Assembly: GCA_016800925.1 (NCBI GenBank)
Contig: JABCPU010000523.1
Coordinates: 1 to 42,702 of the forward strand
Length of the DNA: 42,702 nt
Source of the DNA: Suillus spraguei
Taxonomy: Eukaryota; Basidiomycota; Agaricomycetes; Boletales; Suillaceae
Direction of reading: 5' to 3'
Part shown: positions 11,262-22,636 of the stretch, one piece after another
Layout: each line of letters opens with the position of its first letter
Position numbering within the stretch: the stretch's first letter is position 1
Notes under the pieces: model-generated
What the model saw: the letters and a program-made list of their open reading frames with translations, nothing else
Told to the model about the DNA's origin: nothing
Database searches by the model: none
Position numbers and translations under genes: made by a program

Positions 11262-11429
11262 TAGTGCTTCGTTTCCTGCCCAACGGAACCCACCGGCAGT
11301 CAGTCTTTGTGTAAGTAGTGTAGGAGAAAAAATATGTGCACATACCATTGTACCAAATGTAATGAGACCAACTAATGCATATGGTACAAGGGCATCACGG
11401 AGTGCTTTGAGGGGGGCGTCACAAGGAGA

Positions 11430-12629
11430 ATTCATCATAGTAACTTTGTGCGATCGAATACGACGTGATGACGAGAGTAGTGCCTGTATCAACGATGGCA
11501 GATGCGGCTTGCGACTTGATGACCACTTGTCCCAACCTCGAGATGCTATCCACCTCTACCTGCCAATAGCCTCTCCGTCACAGGAACATAAGTGAATGTG
11601 TCAGAGTGGTGAAGATAAGTATTTGTTCCTCCGATGACCATTTCGCTATCTCCTGGAGTAGTAGATAGCTTGAACCCAAAGACGCTTTGCGGTAGTTCGC
11701 TACTGTCATTCAGTGTTTGGAAAAGTGGAGTTCCTTCAAACTCTGATATTTCGGGGAATGCCAGACCGGAGAGACTGTCAAGAGGAAAAGATCTGTTCTT
11801 ACTGAACTCTGGCGAATATAACCATGCTGCACCGACAGTCTGATCCTGAGCCTTGTAAACCATATGAGTAAAGTGAACGTGAACGCCTGGGACAACTGAC
11901 TTCGTAACCCCCAACAAAAACATCGTCGACGTACTCCTCGCCCGCTGTTTCCCCAGCGCCGTACATGAGCATGAACGGCTGGCCAGAATCTTGGGCAGAA
12001 GAAGATGCAGCAGGGTCGTATCATGTATGCCCATCACAAGTGACTTCGCATTGCGTAGATGGAAGGACTACGTGAATATTACTATCAGCGCAGGAATAAA
12101 GGAATATACTTCTGGTGCTCACACGGGTCTGAGCTGCCAGTGTCGAACACCACTTCAGAATATCGGGGTTAGACCTATCACAGCGTAGAATCGATCAAAC
12201 CAACCTGTAAACGTTTTAGGGGGCGTGCCCACGCCGATCTCGCCGTACCAGAGGTCTGCGTCGTAGTTTACAAGGGGCACGTTTCCATTCCGTTTTGCAG
12301 CCGAGCGAACGTGGAAGCGACTACTCAGGGGATGGGGAGACCCAGTATTCCGTTGGTAAGCCACCATGGTGGCACTGTACTTACTAGTTCACGTCAGGTT
12401 GATGAATGTGATGTAAGAAAGAATCTCAGATATACCGATGTACAAAATCCAACTGTTGCCACACAGTCATCGGATCAAACACTTTGGAGCTGTTGGCGGC
12501 GTTTGATCTGGAGTTGAGGGGAATACGTTGTGTGCGACGCATGTTAGAAGGAATATTTGGTGGAGGATTCGGAGTAGGTGACCCGACAACTGCCGCAACA
12601 AGAAGTGCACAGATTGTAGTAAACTTCAT
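11430..12629 (-). pseudogene. Secreted pepsin-like aspartic protease (A1) pseudogene
   Basis: The start codon at 12629 opens a signal peptide (MKFTTICALLVAAVVGSPTP) and a propeptide. A splice near 12440/12390 leads to YQRNTGSPHPLSSRF, then DLWYGEIGVGTPPKTFT. A further short intron brings in the first catalytic motif VVFDTGSSD near 12150-12130. Downstream come MLMYGAGETAGEEYVDDVF, the SLSGLAFPEIS flap-region segment and LPQSVFGFKLS. The second catalytic motif, AIVDTGTT, lies near 11475. Both active-site aspartates are therefore readable. However, the frame changes repeatedly between 12130 and 11850, a TGA interrupts at the segment before YDPAASSSAQDSG, and homology stops soon after the second motif, so the C-terminal lobe end is missing. 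In life the enzyme would be an extracellular acid endopeptidase. Confidence 0.85.
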
Positions 12630-12995
12630 CTTGTAGGTGTGTCACTTTGGTGGTGTAAAGTAAGAAGGGTGGCAACGACCATGTATGTCGAGAAAGCCAC
12701 CAGTATTGTCATCGCGTCTAAGCATGAATGCAAGCTTTCAGTTTGGACTGACGGGCGGCCCCCACGGTAGTGACTTGAGCTCTGCCAGTCACCTGATCTC
12801 GTTCGATTGGGCCTTTACTGACCTTATGACTTAAGCTTATCTTTCGGAGCCATCTCTGGTCACTCACTCCCTCGGCCTCGGTCGTTGACAATGAGCAATG
12901 CAAGCGTCGGCAGTAAGAGTGCCGAAAGTAGGTATCATTCTGTCCCAATCTATTTACAAACATAGTGTACATTCGCTTCTTGTTGAGTGGTATGA
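12630..12995. other. No recognisable gene
   Basis: This is a 366-bp spacer between the 5' end of the aspartic protease pseudogene and the 3' end of the Crinkler-type gene, both on the minus strand. It would hold the protease promoter and the Crinkler terminator; no clear signal for either was seen. Confidence 0.45.
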
Positions 12996-15276
12996 CTACT
13001 CGGCCCTCATTTGAATGATGAAATCGAGCATCTCATCATCATGAGCCGCCTTAACGGGTAGTCCATCTCTCGCATCACTTGGTCTCCTTATCTGGGTGTA
13101 ATTCACGTATGGTGGATATAGCACGACGTTTGCTGCCCCTGCCCAGTCGAAATCGATGATCATGAACTTTGTCCTATCGTCCTTCTTCACCAAGATGTTG
13201 GTATCGCGTATATCGCCATGGACAAAGTTTTCAGCATGGAGTTTCTTCAACTGCTCCCGGATGGGCTCGAACACCGATCGGGGGAGGTGCTCGGTGTTGG
13301 GCAAGTCGGCCAATACATCGTAGCCGACAAGCTTATCCATGACCACCATGTACCAACCTCCAGGAAGCTTTTCAAATCCTCGTAATCTGGGGGCAAGTCC
13401 TGACGATGCACAACGCAAATGAACCTCCTGACAATAATGCCGGACAAACTTGATGCAGATCGCATCTTCGGCAGGTCTGTCGGTGAGGGTCCCAAAGAAT
13501 ACGAGTCTCTTCGACGCTCCCTCATCTTCATCAAGCTGTCCGGTATATTTGAAACATGTGTTGCTGCCGTCGTCGAGAGATGTGAAGCTTGCCTGATACG
13601 GGAACAGTATAGGGTGAGATAGCGTGTTGGTAAGTTCAGATTCAGGAGGGAGCGTTTCGTAATATCCCTTGAGCGATCTGATAGCTTTGCAGAATGCGGC
13701 CATGTGACGTGCGGCGGCGATCTGATTATAGGTATCGGTGGAATGATAATTGAATACAAGAGGGCTCGAAAGGATCTGTGCAGCAGGGCGCGAAGTCCAA
13801 ACAGCACCGGCAAAGACAATGTATGGTCCTGGAAAAAAGAGTAGTTCATATGTCATATTCCAAGCCTGAGAGAATCTCGGCACTGACCAAAAACTATGAA
13901 GAGGAAACACGGCAGAGAAAACCCCGACATCTGAGGCGCCAACGTTCTCGTTGACTCGATGTAATACGCGACAGCCTGCATATATGGTTCCGAAATGGAG
14001 GATCCTACCTCGTTCTTGAACTCGGCAATCACAAAAGGATGTTGATTGTTACGGACGGCGACAGACATAAGTGCATCCGTCGTGTATGCAGTTCCTGGCA
14101 CCTTGCGGTAGAGTTGAAAGTCAAGGTGGAACCTTGCGAGCACATTTTTAATCGCTTGTACTCGCATCTCTTCAGATTGATACAGGGCTGACATGGCATT
14201 CGCCAGTTCATTGACGAGGTTGTTATCTTCTTCTGTTATCGTGTGAGTCTGGCAGTCATCGATGAATTGGCCGAAGACTGGATGTAGTAGAGTGGCAGGA
14301 ATCGTTTCCTCGAGATCGCGAGGACGACCACAGGTTATCTGTAGCTTTTTGTTATTCTGTCGTTCACGGAACGAGGAAGGATGTGAACTATTGGAGGGCG
14401 ATTGTGATCTTTTTGATTTCGACTGTAATTTCTTTTTTTTGAAATGTTCGTCGAGATTTGCGAGGAAGGTATCCCGTGCCACTTTAATCGGGTCCTCTCC
14501 TTCGATGACGTAGTTAACCCGCCGAGGAGGATTCGTTGACCCTGCGAGCCGGAAAATCAGTATAGTCCAATGAGACCATACAGTCACTCACTATTATCAG
14601 AGGAAACTTGGACGATGACCCGGAGAGGCTCGAGAACTGGTATGCTCAGGAAATAATCGAATAGTGGTATGACTTGGGCCACGTCGAGCAAGTGACCCGC
14701 ATCGAGGGTATCAAGGCTCTCCCGAAGTTCATCTTGGGATTCGGATATGCTGTATAAGCGCATGCGACTTTGCTCTATGTTGTTAAGTTGTGGTTCTTCC
14801 TCCTTCATCCGACCTTTGAGCGCTCCCATTGGTGCATCCGGGCTGATCGAAATGTCGAAGCGGTCATAGACAGTGCTACCTCGTAACCACCAATGAATTA
14901 CAAGGAGTGGGGTATCTGGAGAACAGGAATCAATTGCAAAGACAAGCTTAGGTCACCACCATTACATACCTATAATGATATGGATGCGCTCTTCGGGCGG
15001 TGCTGCTGCGAACAGGCTTGATAACTTACGCAATGGTGGCAATGGTTCCCCAAGCTCAGATAGGACAACACTGCGAAGATTCTCTTTAAAGGGTTCGGCC
15101 ACAGGATCTCTGGGCTTGTAGAGTCGAAGATCTGAAGCAGGCACATCGATAACCCGAGCTTCCTTCAACAACGTTTTCAGGGTATCGACAGTTTCAAAGC
15201 GTGAAATTTTGACACCGAATACTCGGTTGATGTCGGTACCTCGTACCCAACAGTTCAGCGTGAAAACGTCAGACAT
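12996..15276 (-). CDS. Crinkler-type (CRN/CR) protein: ubiquitin-like header, PD-(D/E)XK-like nuclease, kinase-like domain
   Basis: Four exons splice to one perfect frame of 705 codons: 15276-14970, 14915-14592, 14541-13888 and 13828-12996, with GT-AG introns of 50-59 bp. Residues 1 to about 105 resemble the Crinkler header, a ubiquitin-like fold (FTLNCWVRGTDINRVFGVKI, then ERIHIII). A linker with a lysine cluster (about 245-254) may be a nuclear localisation signal. Residues about 290-430 contain TDALMS (Asp 366) and VIAEFKNEVG (Glu 384, Lys 386), the D...ExK pattern of restriction-endonuclease-fold enzymes. Residues about 500-700 are kinase-like: CIKF for the ATP-site lysine, HGDIRDTNIL (about 632-641) for the catalytic loop, and IDFDWAG (Asp 654) for the metal site. 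Nuclease plus kinase tails are known in the CR effector class. No signal peptide is seen. Target and role are unknown. All key residues look intact. Confidence 0.85.
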
Positions 15277-15512
15277 GGTGATTGAAAGTCGAGACCGTTT
15301 ATCGAGGACGCCACAATTTATAACGATTTGGTCCCATTGTGTACATGTAAGCAACCCTGTGGTCAGAGCTTACTTTTCACCACGAATAACCGCCGGCTCT
15401 CGCAATTATGTCCACCGCATCATCACCAGACTTTGACACAGTTTTATCGACGGCAAAATATCGACGGAAAGAGTAAATAACCAACGATAATCGACCAAAT
15501 AGTCGATGATTT
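15277..15512. promoter_or_regulatory. Upstream region of the Crinkler-type gene
   Basis: These 236 bp separate the Crinkler start codon at 15276 from the next broken gene on the same strand. By position they must hold at least the 5' UTR and core promoter. I see no clear TATA box; the frame upstream of 15276 remains open to 15354, but the header domain starts at the ATG chosen here. The call rests on position only. Confidence 0.3.
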
Positions 15513-16332
15513 TCAGATCGGAGGAATATCGTCGGAATGAGCCCATATTTGTCTGGTTTCGATGGCAAAAAATTGAGATTCTCTAATTATCCACCTGTCA
15601 AAAATTTGTCTGTATGTAGCCCAATATACAGCGCGTGCTCCCTCGTATGCCTTCTTGCACCCTCTGCAGCAATCAGAGACCTGTCTAGTGAACCTATACT
15701 GCTGTACCGACTCCAAGCAACCATCTGAGCCCTTTGAAGCTTTTGAAACACATCTTTTGGGCGCCATACACGAGTTCTTCGGAGCAAGAACAAAATGGCC
15801 GGATAAAGAATCTATAGGGACAACTTCTAATTCACCAAGTGCTTCTGCACGCCATGATGCAACACCAAGATCTGTTGCCCTGTAAAGAGTTGTGCACGTT
15901 GCAACAATGTAATGGACACTATGAGATGACATACCAAATCGCCCATGGGAAAATGAAATGGGTGCTCGATCATCTGGGACAAAGCATCGCACAATGGCAA
16001 TATTTGCAACAAGTGGTTCATCTCCTGGTCCAGTCGTGGGAGACATGCAGAAGCCACTGTATTTCAACAGGCTGGCGTCCGTTGATGTATGCATACCATG
16101 CGTACTTGCCTTGATGAGCAGTGACAGCACCATACCTCAGTCTTTGCAGCCACAAATGAGAATATGAGCTTGCATTTCCCATGAAATTTTCACCATCGCC
16201 GATTATGCTGGTACTAGTCTTAAGGTGAACGAGTGGCCTCCACTTGTTGCGCAGATACTTGTATACAATTTGATAAATGTTGTCGCTGATGCTCGATAGG
16301 TTGAGTTTCTTGGGATGTTTTGCAAAAATCAC
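15513..16332 (-). pseudogene. Unknown, probably transposon-associated protein fragment, frameshifted
   Basis: Reading leftward, a first frame from 16332 gives YKYLRNKWRPLVHLKTSTS and RLRYGAVTAHQGKYAWYAYI, then NGRQPVEIQWLLHVSHDW. The next part (ANIAIVRCFVPDDRAPISF, ATDLGVASWRAEALGELEVV and IDSLSGHFVLAP) lies in another frame. A cysteine-containing tail (DCCRGCKKAYEGARAVYW) follows. This arrangement resembles the C-terminal part of large Agaricomycete proteins that I associate with repeats, but I cannot name a family. At least one frameshift near 16020 breaks it. No catalytic motif was recognised. Confidence 0.45.
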
Positions 16333-16427
16333 TGCATCTATGGATCATTAATAATAGCCTGTCAACACAGAGAATGACTCACTTAGGTTGTTGTTTATCA
16401 TGTTATTTTAAACCATGGTGGACATAC

Positions 16428-16623
16428 AGGCCTGTCGTTCTTCACAGTGACCACTGTGCTTGCTGCCGATGAGGCTTATTTCAAGAAGCATCAGGAGCCC
16501 CTTTTCTCTTCTCACATGCTTGACCTGTCTGAGGAGCCAAAAGAAGAAAACATTGCAACTTGTGTGAGGTACCTCAAGCGTATGGCACCTCTTGGTATCT
16601 GGCTTGAGATGGAAATCAGTATT

Positions 16624-16655
<32 letters not shown>

Positions 16656-17365
16656 AGGTGTCGACAACCCAAGGACATCTACGATGTCCACAGCATTGAG
16701 TGCTATCAGCCCCAACTTCAGCATTGCCACTGCATTCGGTAACGTGCACGGCATCTACAAGCCTGGAAATGTCAAACTCCAGCCTGAATTGCTTGGAAAG
16801 TACCAAGCTTACAGCAGCCGAAAGCTTGGTGGCAAGTCACAGAAGCCTCTCTACCTCATGTTCCACGGTGGTCCTGGTTCAACCAAGGAGGAGATCAGGA
16901 CTGCAGTCGACAATGGTGTTGTCAAAATGAACGTTGATACTGGTGAGTCTGTCAGGTTCAGCAGTAAATTTAGTCGCTGACGCGCAAACAATCGCTCAGA
17001 CACCCAGTTTGCTTACCTTGTTGGTATCAGGGTACGATTGTCCATCAATCCTCGAGATCGCGTAATGACTGACCACTGTCTATTAGGACTTCGTTTTCAA
17101 GAAAAAAGATTACCTGCTCACTCAAGTTGGTAACCAAAAAGGTGCAGGCAAGAAGGTACGTCGCTAGGTTATCTTCTATAAGATTGCTGTCATTCATGTT
17201 TGATGGCAGTTCTACGACCCCCATGTCTGGGTTCATGAGGGCGAGAAAATGCTCTCGGCGCGGGTCAAGGAGGCTTGCAGTGACCTTGGCAACGTTAGTG
17301 AGTGTCACATTGAGTTTGATCATTTATTGGTTATTGACTTGACCATGGTCTTAGACCACCTGTAA
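16428..17365 (+). pseudogene. FBA1: Class II fructose-bisphosphate aldolase, 5' truncated and internally deleted
   Basis: The enzyme cleaves fructose-1,6-bisphosphate in glycolysis using zinc. The fragment starts mid-gene with PVVLHSDHCA, which holds a zinc-binding histidine and the catalytic aspartate, and at once jumps to AADEAYFKKHQEPLFSSHML; about a dozen residues are lost there. LGIWLEMEISITGGEEDGVD follows. A second small deletion and compensating shifts sit around 16665-16690, where the normal segment before IYDVHSAL is missing. Then come SAISPNFSIATAFGNVHGIY, LMFHGGPGSTKEEI (usually HGGSGS) and VKMNVDTDTQFAYLVGIRD across introns near 16946-16999 and 17032-17087. The end is VWVHEGEKMLSARVKEACSD, then LGNVNHL and a TAA ending at 17365. 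The 3' end is complete; the first ~100 codons are missing. Confidence 0.92.
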
Positions 17366-18215
17366 AGAAAGCGCCTGGATAACTTAGAAACAAGGTTTGA
17401 GGACTTATTATGTGCCATGTAGTGTTTTTGCACATGCCTTGAAAACCGAAAGCAACCGTACTCTTAATTTATGTTGAACAGTGGATCATAGATGTGCTGG
17501 ATGTCTGGATAGATCTGTAAGAGGCGAGTTGTAAATGTGTGAAGAGCTCTGCATACTATCTTGGTCGATGGAAGCGCCAGTTTGAAAATTGTGGGTGGTT
17601 TTGAACTTCTGTTGATTCTTCAAATCGAACCACTCTTGAAGAACTCACAACTGCACCACCAACATCCATCTCAGTCCTGAGGTGACCCCGGTCAAGATCG
17701 CCTTGTCTATAATTCAAAGCTGTTTGACTGGAGGAATCGATATATCAAATATTTATTGTTGTGACAACATCATGAGCATGAACGATGCTTGTACATGATT
17801 CTTAATCTTTACATAATCCGCTCAACTGCGACTCACAACAACCCATAGCCTACGCTTCTTTGCTCCTTCCAATCTTCTTGACTATTGAATGTACGAGATG
17901 CATTATCTACGTCTCTGACAAAACACCTGGCAGTGGTCCATTGCAATTGGCCGTCTTGCTACCCAACATCCTCATGCTTGGCCTGCTCCGGGTGATTTTT
18001 GGATGGGTGTTGATGGTCATATGGTTGCCTGTGCGAGCTGTTCTATGTCATACTAGGATGACTACAGGGGTGCAGATGAAAGACCGTACACCATAGACAT
18101 GTGTTCCCTTTACTAACCAAATCAAGCTGTTCCCCCAGGGAACATCTATGCCCCCATAGATGTTTGACTCCAATAGGTAAGTGCACGTGGATAAAGGTTT
18201 GGTGCACATACTATT
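17366..18215. other. No recognisable gene
   Basis: This holds the presumed 3' flank of the aldolase and roughly 700 bp of unassigned sequence. A hydrophobic frame at 17860-18096 (starting MLLPIFLTIECTRC) has no family motifs or splice context that I can support. I see no terminal repeats. Confidence 0.45.
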
Positions 18216-18700
18216 ATTATGCAGGGTTAACGGGTTATTATACAGAGGCAGCTGATTATACCTAACTCTGGAATGATCGACGCAAATTGGTCTCACTCGT
18301 GAAAGGGGGCAAAGCCCAGCCTGGACAAGGCACTTTTGGGCATATTGTTGGTGGCTATGATGCAGGGTACTATGGGTGAGTCATGCGATCATTCCATTCT
18401 GATGACCTGCCCACTGAAACCGGGCAAACGTGACAACCAAGGTACACATACTCTCTCGTGTTTGCCGTGGACATGTATGCAATAGTTTTCAAGAAAGATC
18501 TATTGAACCCTGCTTTAGGTCAGCTGTACAGGGACAAGATTCTCCTGGTGGGAGGTAGTCGGGATGAAATGGATTCACTTGAGGTGCGTCCCAATGCAGT
18601 CTCAGGATAATAGCTCACACGAGGTAAAACAGGATTTCCTGGGTCGATCGCTGAACTCGGATGCATTCTTAGAGGAAGTTTTTGGGAAAGCTGCCACATT
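18216..18700 (+). pseudogene. M3 family oligopeptidase (thimet oligopeptidase/saccharolysin-like) C-terminal fragment
   Basis: M3 peptidases are zinc enzymes that degrade short peptides in the cytosol or mitochondria. Here only the C-terminal end is present: YYTEAADYT, a stop (TAA at about 18262), then SLVKGGKAQPGQGTFGHIVG and GYDAGYYG. Across an intron near 18374-18440 follow YTYSLVFAVDMYAIVFKKDL and LYRDKILLVGGSRDEMDSLE. After another intron the end is DFLGRSLNSDAFLEEVFG. The HExxH zinc motif and everything upstream are absent. The join to unrelated sequence lies at about 18215. Confidence 0.88.
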
Positions 18701-18886
18701 GTGTAAAAGAAATGAGTGGAAGATGAGTGTGCTACATTGTGATTTGCAATTCCGGGCCATTTTGCAACTCTGGGCCAAAGATAGTAGAGATCTGTTTGGT
18801 TTTGTTAATCCATAGCTTCTGATCCTAACAGCCATCAACAACCCTGTGACACGCATTCAGCAAGTCCCCATTTTGACATTAATCAG

Positions 18887-20282
18887 ATGTCTTCCCTTGT
18901 AGAGTCTTTATATTTAGACAGTGTTCGTAATCCTGAATCATCTTGTGCTGATCCCGACGATAGTGACTCGGATCGCGTTATCAATCAAAGTCCAGATCCC
19001 CAAGAAAGTAGCAATGACGAGTATCCTGGTACCCCCACAAAGAACATAACAACCACCGTCTATTCAACCCCTACCAGTCGCTCGGAACCTAATTCATCAC
19101 TTTCTCACCGAGTGCGTAACGAACTCGGGAAATTATGTCGCAAGATCTATGGCGATTGCCTCTGCCTTGTCACGCTGAGAGATTCTGCCTTAATTCTCCA
19201 AATAGCGCATGTCATTCAACGCAGGAGCAAAAGCGATGATGTAAGCAGTTCTATGAGATACGAAATATGCGATGCTAACGTTTCTTCAGTTCACGCTATA
19301 CGAATATTGCCTCGGCTTAGAATATAGACATTTTCATGTTGATAGTAGGAGAAACATGTTCTATTGTACGCAATGTAGCCAATTTTGCCAGTTTGAATTC
19401 TAACGTTAGCCCACAGTAAGCCCGGACTGGCATGCATATTTTGATAGGAATGGATGGTTTCTACTGCCGGATGTGCACACACTGGAAGAAGTCAAAGGCC
19501 ATGTCACAGCAGTTATTGAATCAAGGAAAAACCCCACATCTAACACTAACCCATCTGTCCGGTCGAAGGTACTTACAGTCAAGTTACTCGTAGTATCGCC
19601 AACCCATGACCTAAATATTTACTTTTGTGCAGTGGAGGCTCAAAACGAAAACGCCATACACCCTCATATCCATATCCTGCACAGATCCATTCTTTCGCAG
19701 ATCTAACCCTCATCAATACCCTTACCTTGACCTCCCGTTACTTGAATGTCATGTCGCACCTCCGTTTATCATGATAAATGCAGGGCCCAAGTGCGCAAGA
19801 GATCAGATAGATCAGATCATTCTCCGTCGTTATCCGCAACAGACAGAAGGGTCTACTATGGAATCAGACGCCAAGGAACTTAAACAACGACTAACGCTCC
19901 TATGTGACACTTGGGATCTTTTCATGGATCCGGATGTGAGAGCAGCTGCGAAGGCTTGGGAGAAGTCAGAAACGGGCGGTAAGAGGAAGAGAGAACATAG
20001 TGACGCTGGCCAGACGGACGGTCGTAGCACACGGTCTAAAACGCGCTCTGCACATGGTGGTACGCACTAGTCTGATTCAACCAGAAATATATATATAAGA
20101 ATAACAATCAACACCTACTAGGAGATCGCAAACGTAAACGATCACCCGATTCAAGTGGTGCCACTCTCACTGAGCTTGCACTCTCACATCTCGAAAAGCG
20201 ACAGAAGGCGGACAACTGGGAAACGAGCATCAGACACTGGGTTGTGGAGTCAACCAGGGCCTCGTCCCTAGTCCCAAACTAA
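18887..20282 (+). CDS. Intact HNH-domain nuclease-like protein of Agaricomycete type
   Basis: Five exons splice without any break: 18887-19240, 19290-19365, 19417-19568, 19633-20059 and 20122-20282, giving 389 aa. Residues 1-75 are acidic and serine-rich. The central part has LCLVTLRDSALILQIAHVIQ, then LTLYEYCLGLEYRHFHVDSR and RNMFYLSPDWHAYFDRNGWF. This spacing of His, Asp/Asn and His matches the HNH fold of the fungal family annotated as HNH nuclease domain-containing. The first zinc-knuckle-like Cys is kept in GDCLCLVT, but the second usual Cys is not obvious. The C-terminus is highly basic (KRKREHSD, DRKRKRSPDS), consistent with nuclear location. Members occur in many copies in mushrooms; the biological role is unknown. 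The reading frame and splice sites are all sound, unlike the flanking housekeeping fragments. Confidence 0.85.
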
Positions 20283-20643
20283 CCACTTGATTTCACATCG
20301 ATACTTGCGTGTACTACTGTTGACAGCATAACGAATGTTAGACAGAGCATTTGAATGAGAATCTCACTTTGCGATCTGCTCAGCCAATATAGTCTCACAT
20401 TCTCGAAGGAGCTCCCCACATTGCTCACCTAGGGGATCGGGTGGTTTACCCTAATGAACGACCTGGCATGTATGAGCCTAATCGCATTGGATTGCTGAAA
20501 TCTTTTATGAGGCCTCAGCAACCACCAACCTGATTCTTCTAAAATAACAAAAGGCCACACTCACCATGCCTTTTTGTGACAGAGCTTCGCACTTTATTTC
20601 TTGACTTCTTGCTTTCATCTCGCTGCGCGTCCCTTAGCTTGAC

Positions 20644-22430
20644 ATGTTGTCGAGCATACTTGCTGCTACTTTCGCCTTTGGCGCATCTGTCGGTGAGTGT
20701 GGAACTACTTGATATCGACACATCTAATGCTAGCCATTGCTCAGTCGCGCAATCTTCATCTTCTGTTTTATGTGTTGCGGGTCAATGCCTGCAAGGTTAT
20801 TCGAATACAACTCGTGAGTCTAAAGTTAGTGGAACATACATCGTCGTACTCACAACTATGATAAGTTGGAGCAGCTCTCTCAGCATCTGGAGAATCTACC
20901 GAAGTCCTTCTTCTTCCTGGACAATATACATCTACGACCAACCCAGAGCTTCTTCATGAGCTCTTAACGTCTTCTTCTGCTAAACTTTCTCCATCCACTG
21001 GCTTCGGAAAATCGAGCGCTGGATCTTCAGTTACTGTTCCGCTAAATATTGCACTTCAACCAGGCATCGCGATCTACCTGCAAGCTTTCTATTCAGGACA
21101 AGGTTCATATTCAAGTCTCCCCACGACCCCCATCAGAAATACAACCATCCAATTTACGGTGTCCTCGATTGCCCTCTCAGGGAATGTATGGGCGGCCATA
21201 TCAGCCGGAAGTAACAGCCGTGTCATTTTGTGGAACTCTATTCCTGATGTCAGCCAGCTCCCTGCGAGCGCCTCAGGGTCCCTGTCGTTGCTCAACCTGC
21301 AATCGTCATCCTGTTCGCCGGTTTGTTCCGGAGATGGCATTTGCTCCTCTTCTGGGACGTGTCAATGTCCAAGCAGATTCACCGATTCATCTTGCGAGGC
21401 GTGCTCGTCTGGTTTCTTTGGACCGGAGTGTCAGGCCTGCCCATCAGGGTGTACTTCATGCGATGATGGAATCTCGGGCACGGGACGTTGCTTGGTGCCA
21501 GTAGTGTCAAACCTGCCATCGAGTTGCAATTGTATCAATGGCGAATGTGGCGCTAACGGACAGTGTACCTGTCTTAGTGGTTGGACCTCGGCGTCAAACG
21601 GAACTCAATGTGCTGCATGTGCGGCCGGTTTCTTTTTAGCTACAAACGGGAACTGCGAAAGTCAGTTACGATACATTCTATTTCTGTCTCACCAATCTCA
21701 TCTTTGATTTCAGTTTGTCAGTTGGGTTGTCAACAGTGTGCTGATGGCACCGGGGACTGCATTACTTGCGCGTCCGGCTTTACTCAGGACGGGAACGACC
21801 ACACAATGTGCGATGCCATTCCGCAAACTACATCAAATAGCACGACTTGTCCTACCAGAAGTTACGGTGCTGGGTCTAGTTGCACGATTTGTTCGCCGCT
21901 TTGCACGACTTGTACCGGGCCAAATTCGAACGATTGTGTCATTTGCGGATCCGGCACGTACAAGTTTAATGGGTCATGCGTGACGACCAGTTCTGGGGGT
22001 GTTTGCTCAGGCTCCAATATGATTGCCAACAATGACAAGCATGAGTGCGACAGTAAGTGTATCCCACTGTGCATTGACGTGTACTCAATATGTAATTCTC
22101 AGCTTGTGGACCGAAGTGCATGACCTGCCAGCTATCCAATTTCAATGTGGCATTCACCGTCAATCAAGCTCAGTGTACTGGCTGTCTTCCTGGTTTTGTC
22201 TTGTCACAAGGGCAGTGCTCAAGATAATTTGACGTGTACAGGTACGGACTGTCTCATTTCGATTGATTACTAAATTAGACTGATATCGTCATGTATTCAG
22301 CTTGTTCTTCATCCTGTAGTAGCTGTGCGGGAAGTGCTACCACCTGCTTGACATGCGCGAACAACTTGCTAGCTTCAAACGGGCAGTGCATCAGTTCTTG
22401 TCCCTCCAACACCGTTTTAATTCATTGATT
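20644..22430 (+). pseudogene. Cysteine-rich EGF/TNFR-like secreted or membrane protein, copy 1, 3' truncated
   Basis: The start at 20644 encodes a signal peptide (MLSSILAATFAFGASV). Exon 1 ends at 20692; further introns lie near 20693-20739, 20816-20868, 21661-21713 and 22052-22102. The ectodomain runs uninterrupted through SSVLCVAGQCLQGYSN, LNIALQPGIAIYLQAF and SAGSNSRVILWNSIPDVSQL. It then gives serial cysteine modules (CSPVCSGDGICSSSGTCQC, CQACPSGCTSCDDG, CQLGCQQCADGTGDCITCAS). Compared with copy 2, 35 bp are missing at about 22218; this shifts the frame to TAA at 22225-22227. Cysteine-coding sequence continues to about 22420 and then stops matching. The transmembrane segment and cytoplasmic tail are therefore absent. 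Ligand and role are unknown. Confidence 0.85.
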
Positions 22431-22636
22431 CTTGACTCATTAACTTCAAGTGCTGCTTAAGTTAATTTTCCGGTGTGCTGAGCCTATAAATTACGCCACT
22501 ACCCATGACATATGCATATGTTTACATAAATTACTAGTCCAAGTAATTAAGACCATTAATTGAACCTTGGCGTCCTACATGAGTCTCTCATCTGGGCTCA
22601 TTCAACAGACACTGGTGCAACACTACAGCCTCATCC
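22431..22636. promoter_or_regulatory. Intergenic region upstream of the G-alpha gene
   Basis: About 200 bp separate the broken end of EGF-like copy 1 from the G-alpha start codon at 22637. The region is AT-rich and has a CCTATAAATTACG stretch at 22481-22493 that could be a TATA-like element. No other signal was recognised. Assignment as promoter is by position. Confidence 0.35.

Noticed and set aside
17860..18096. Hydrophobic frame that might encode a small membrane protein
   Set aside because: No conserved motif and no supported gene structure; possibly degenerate upstream M3 peptidase flank.
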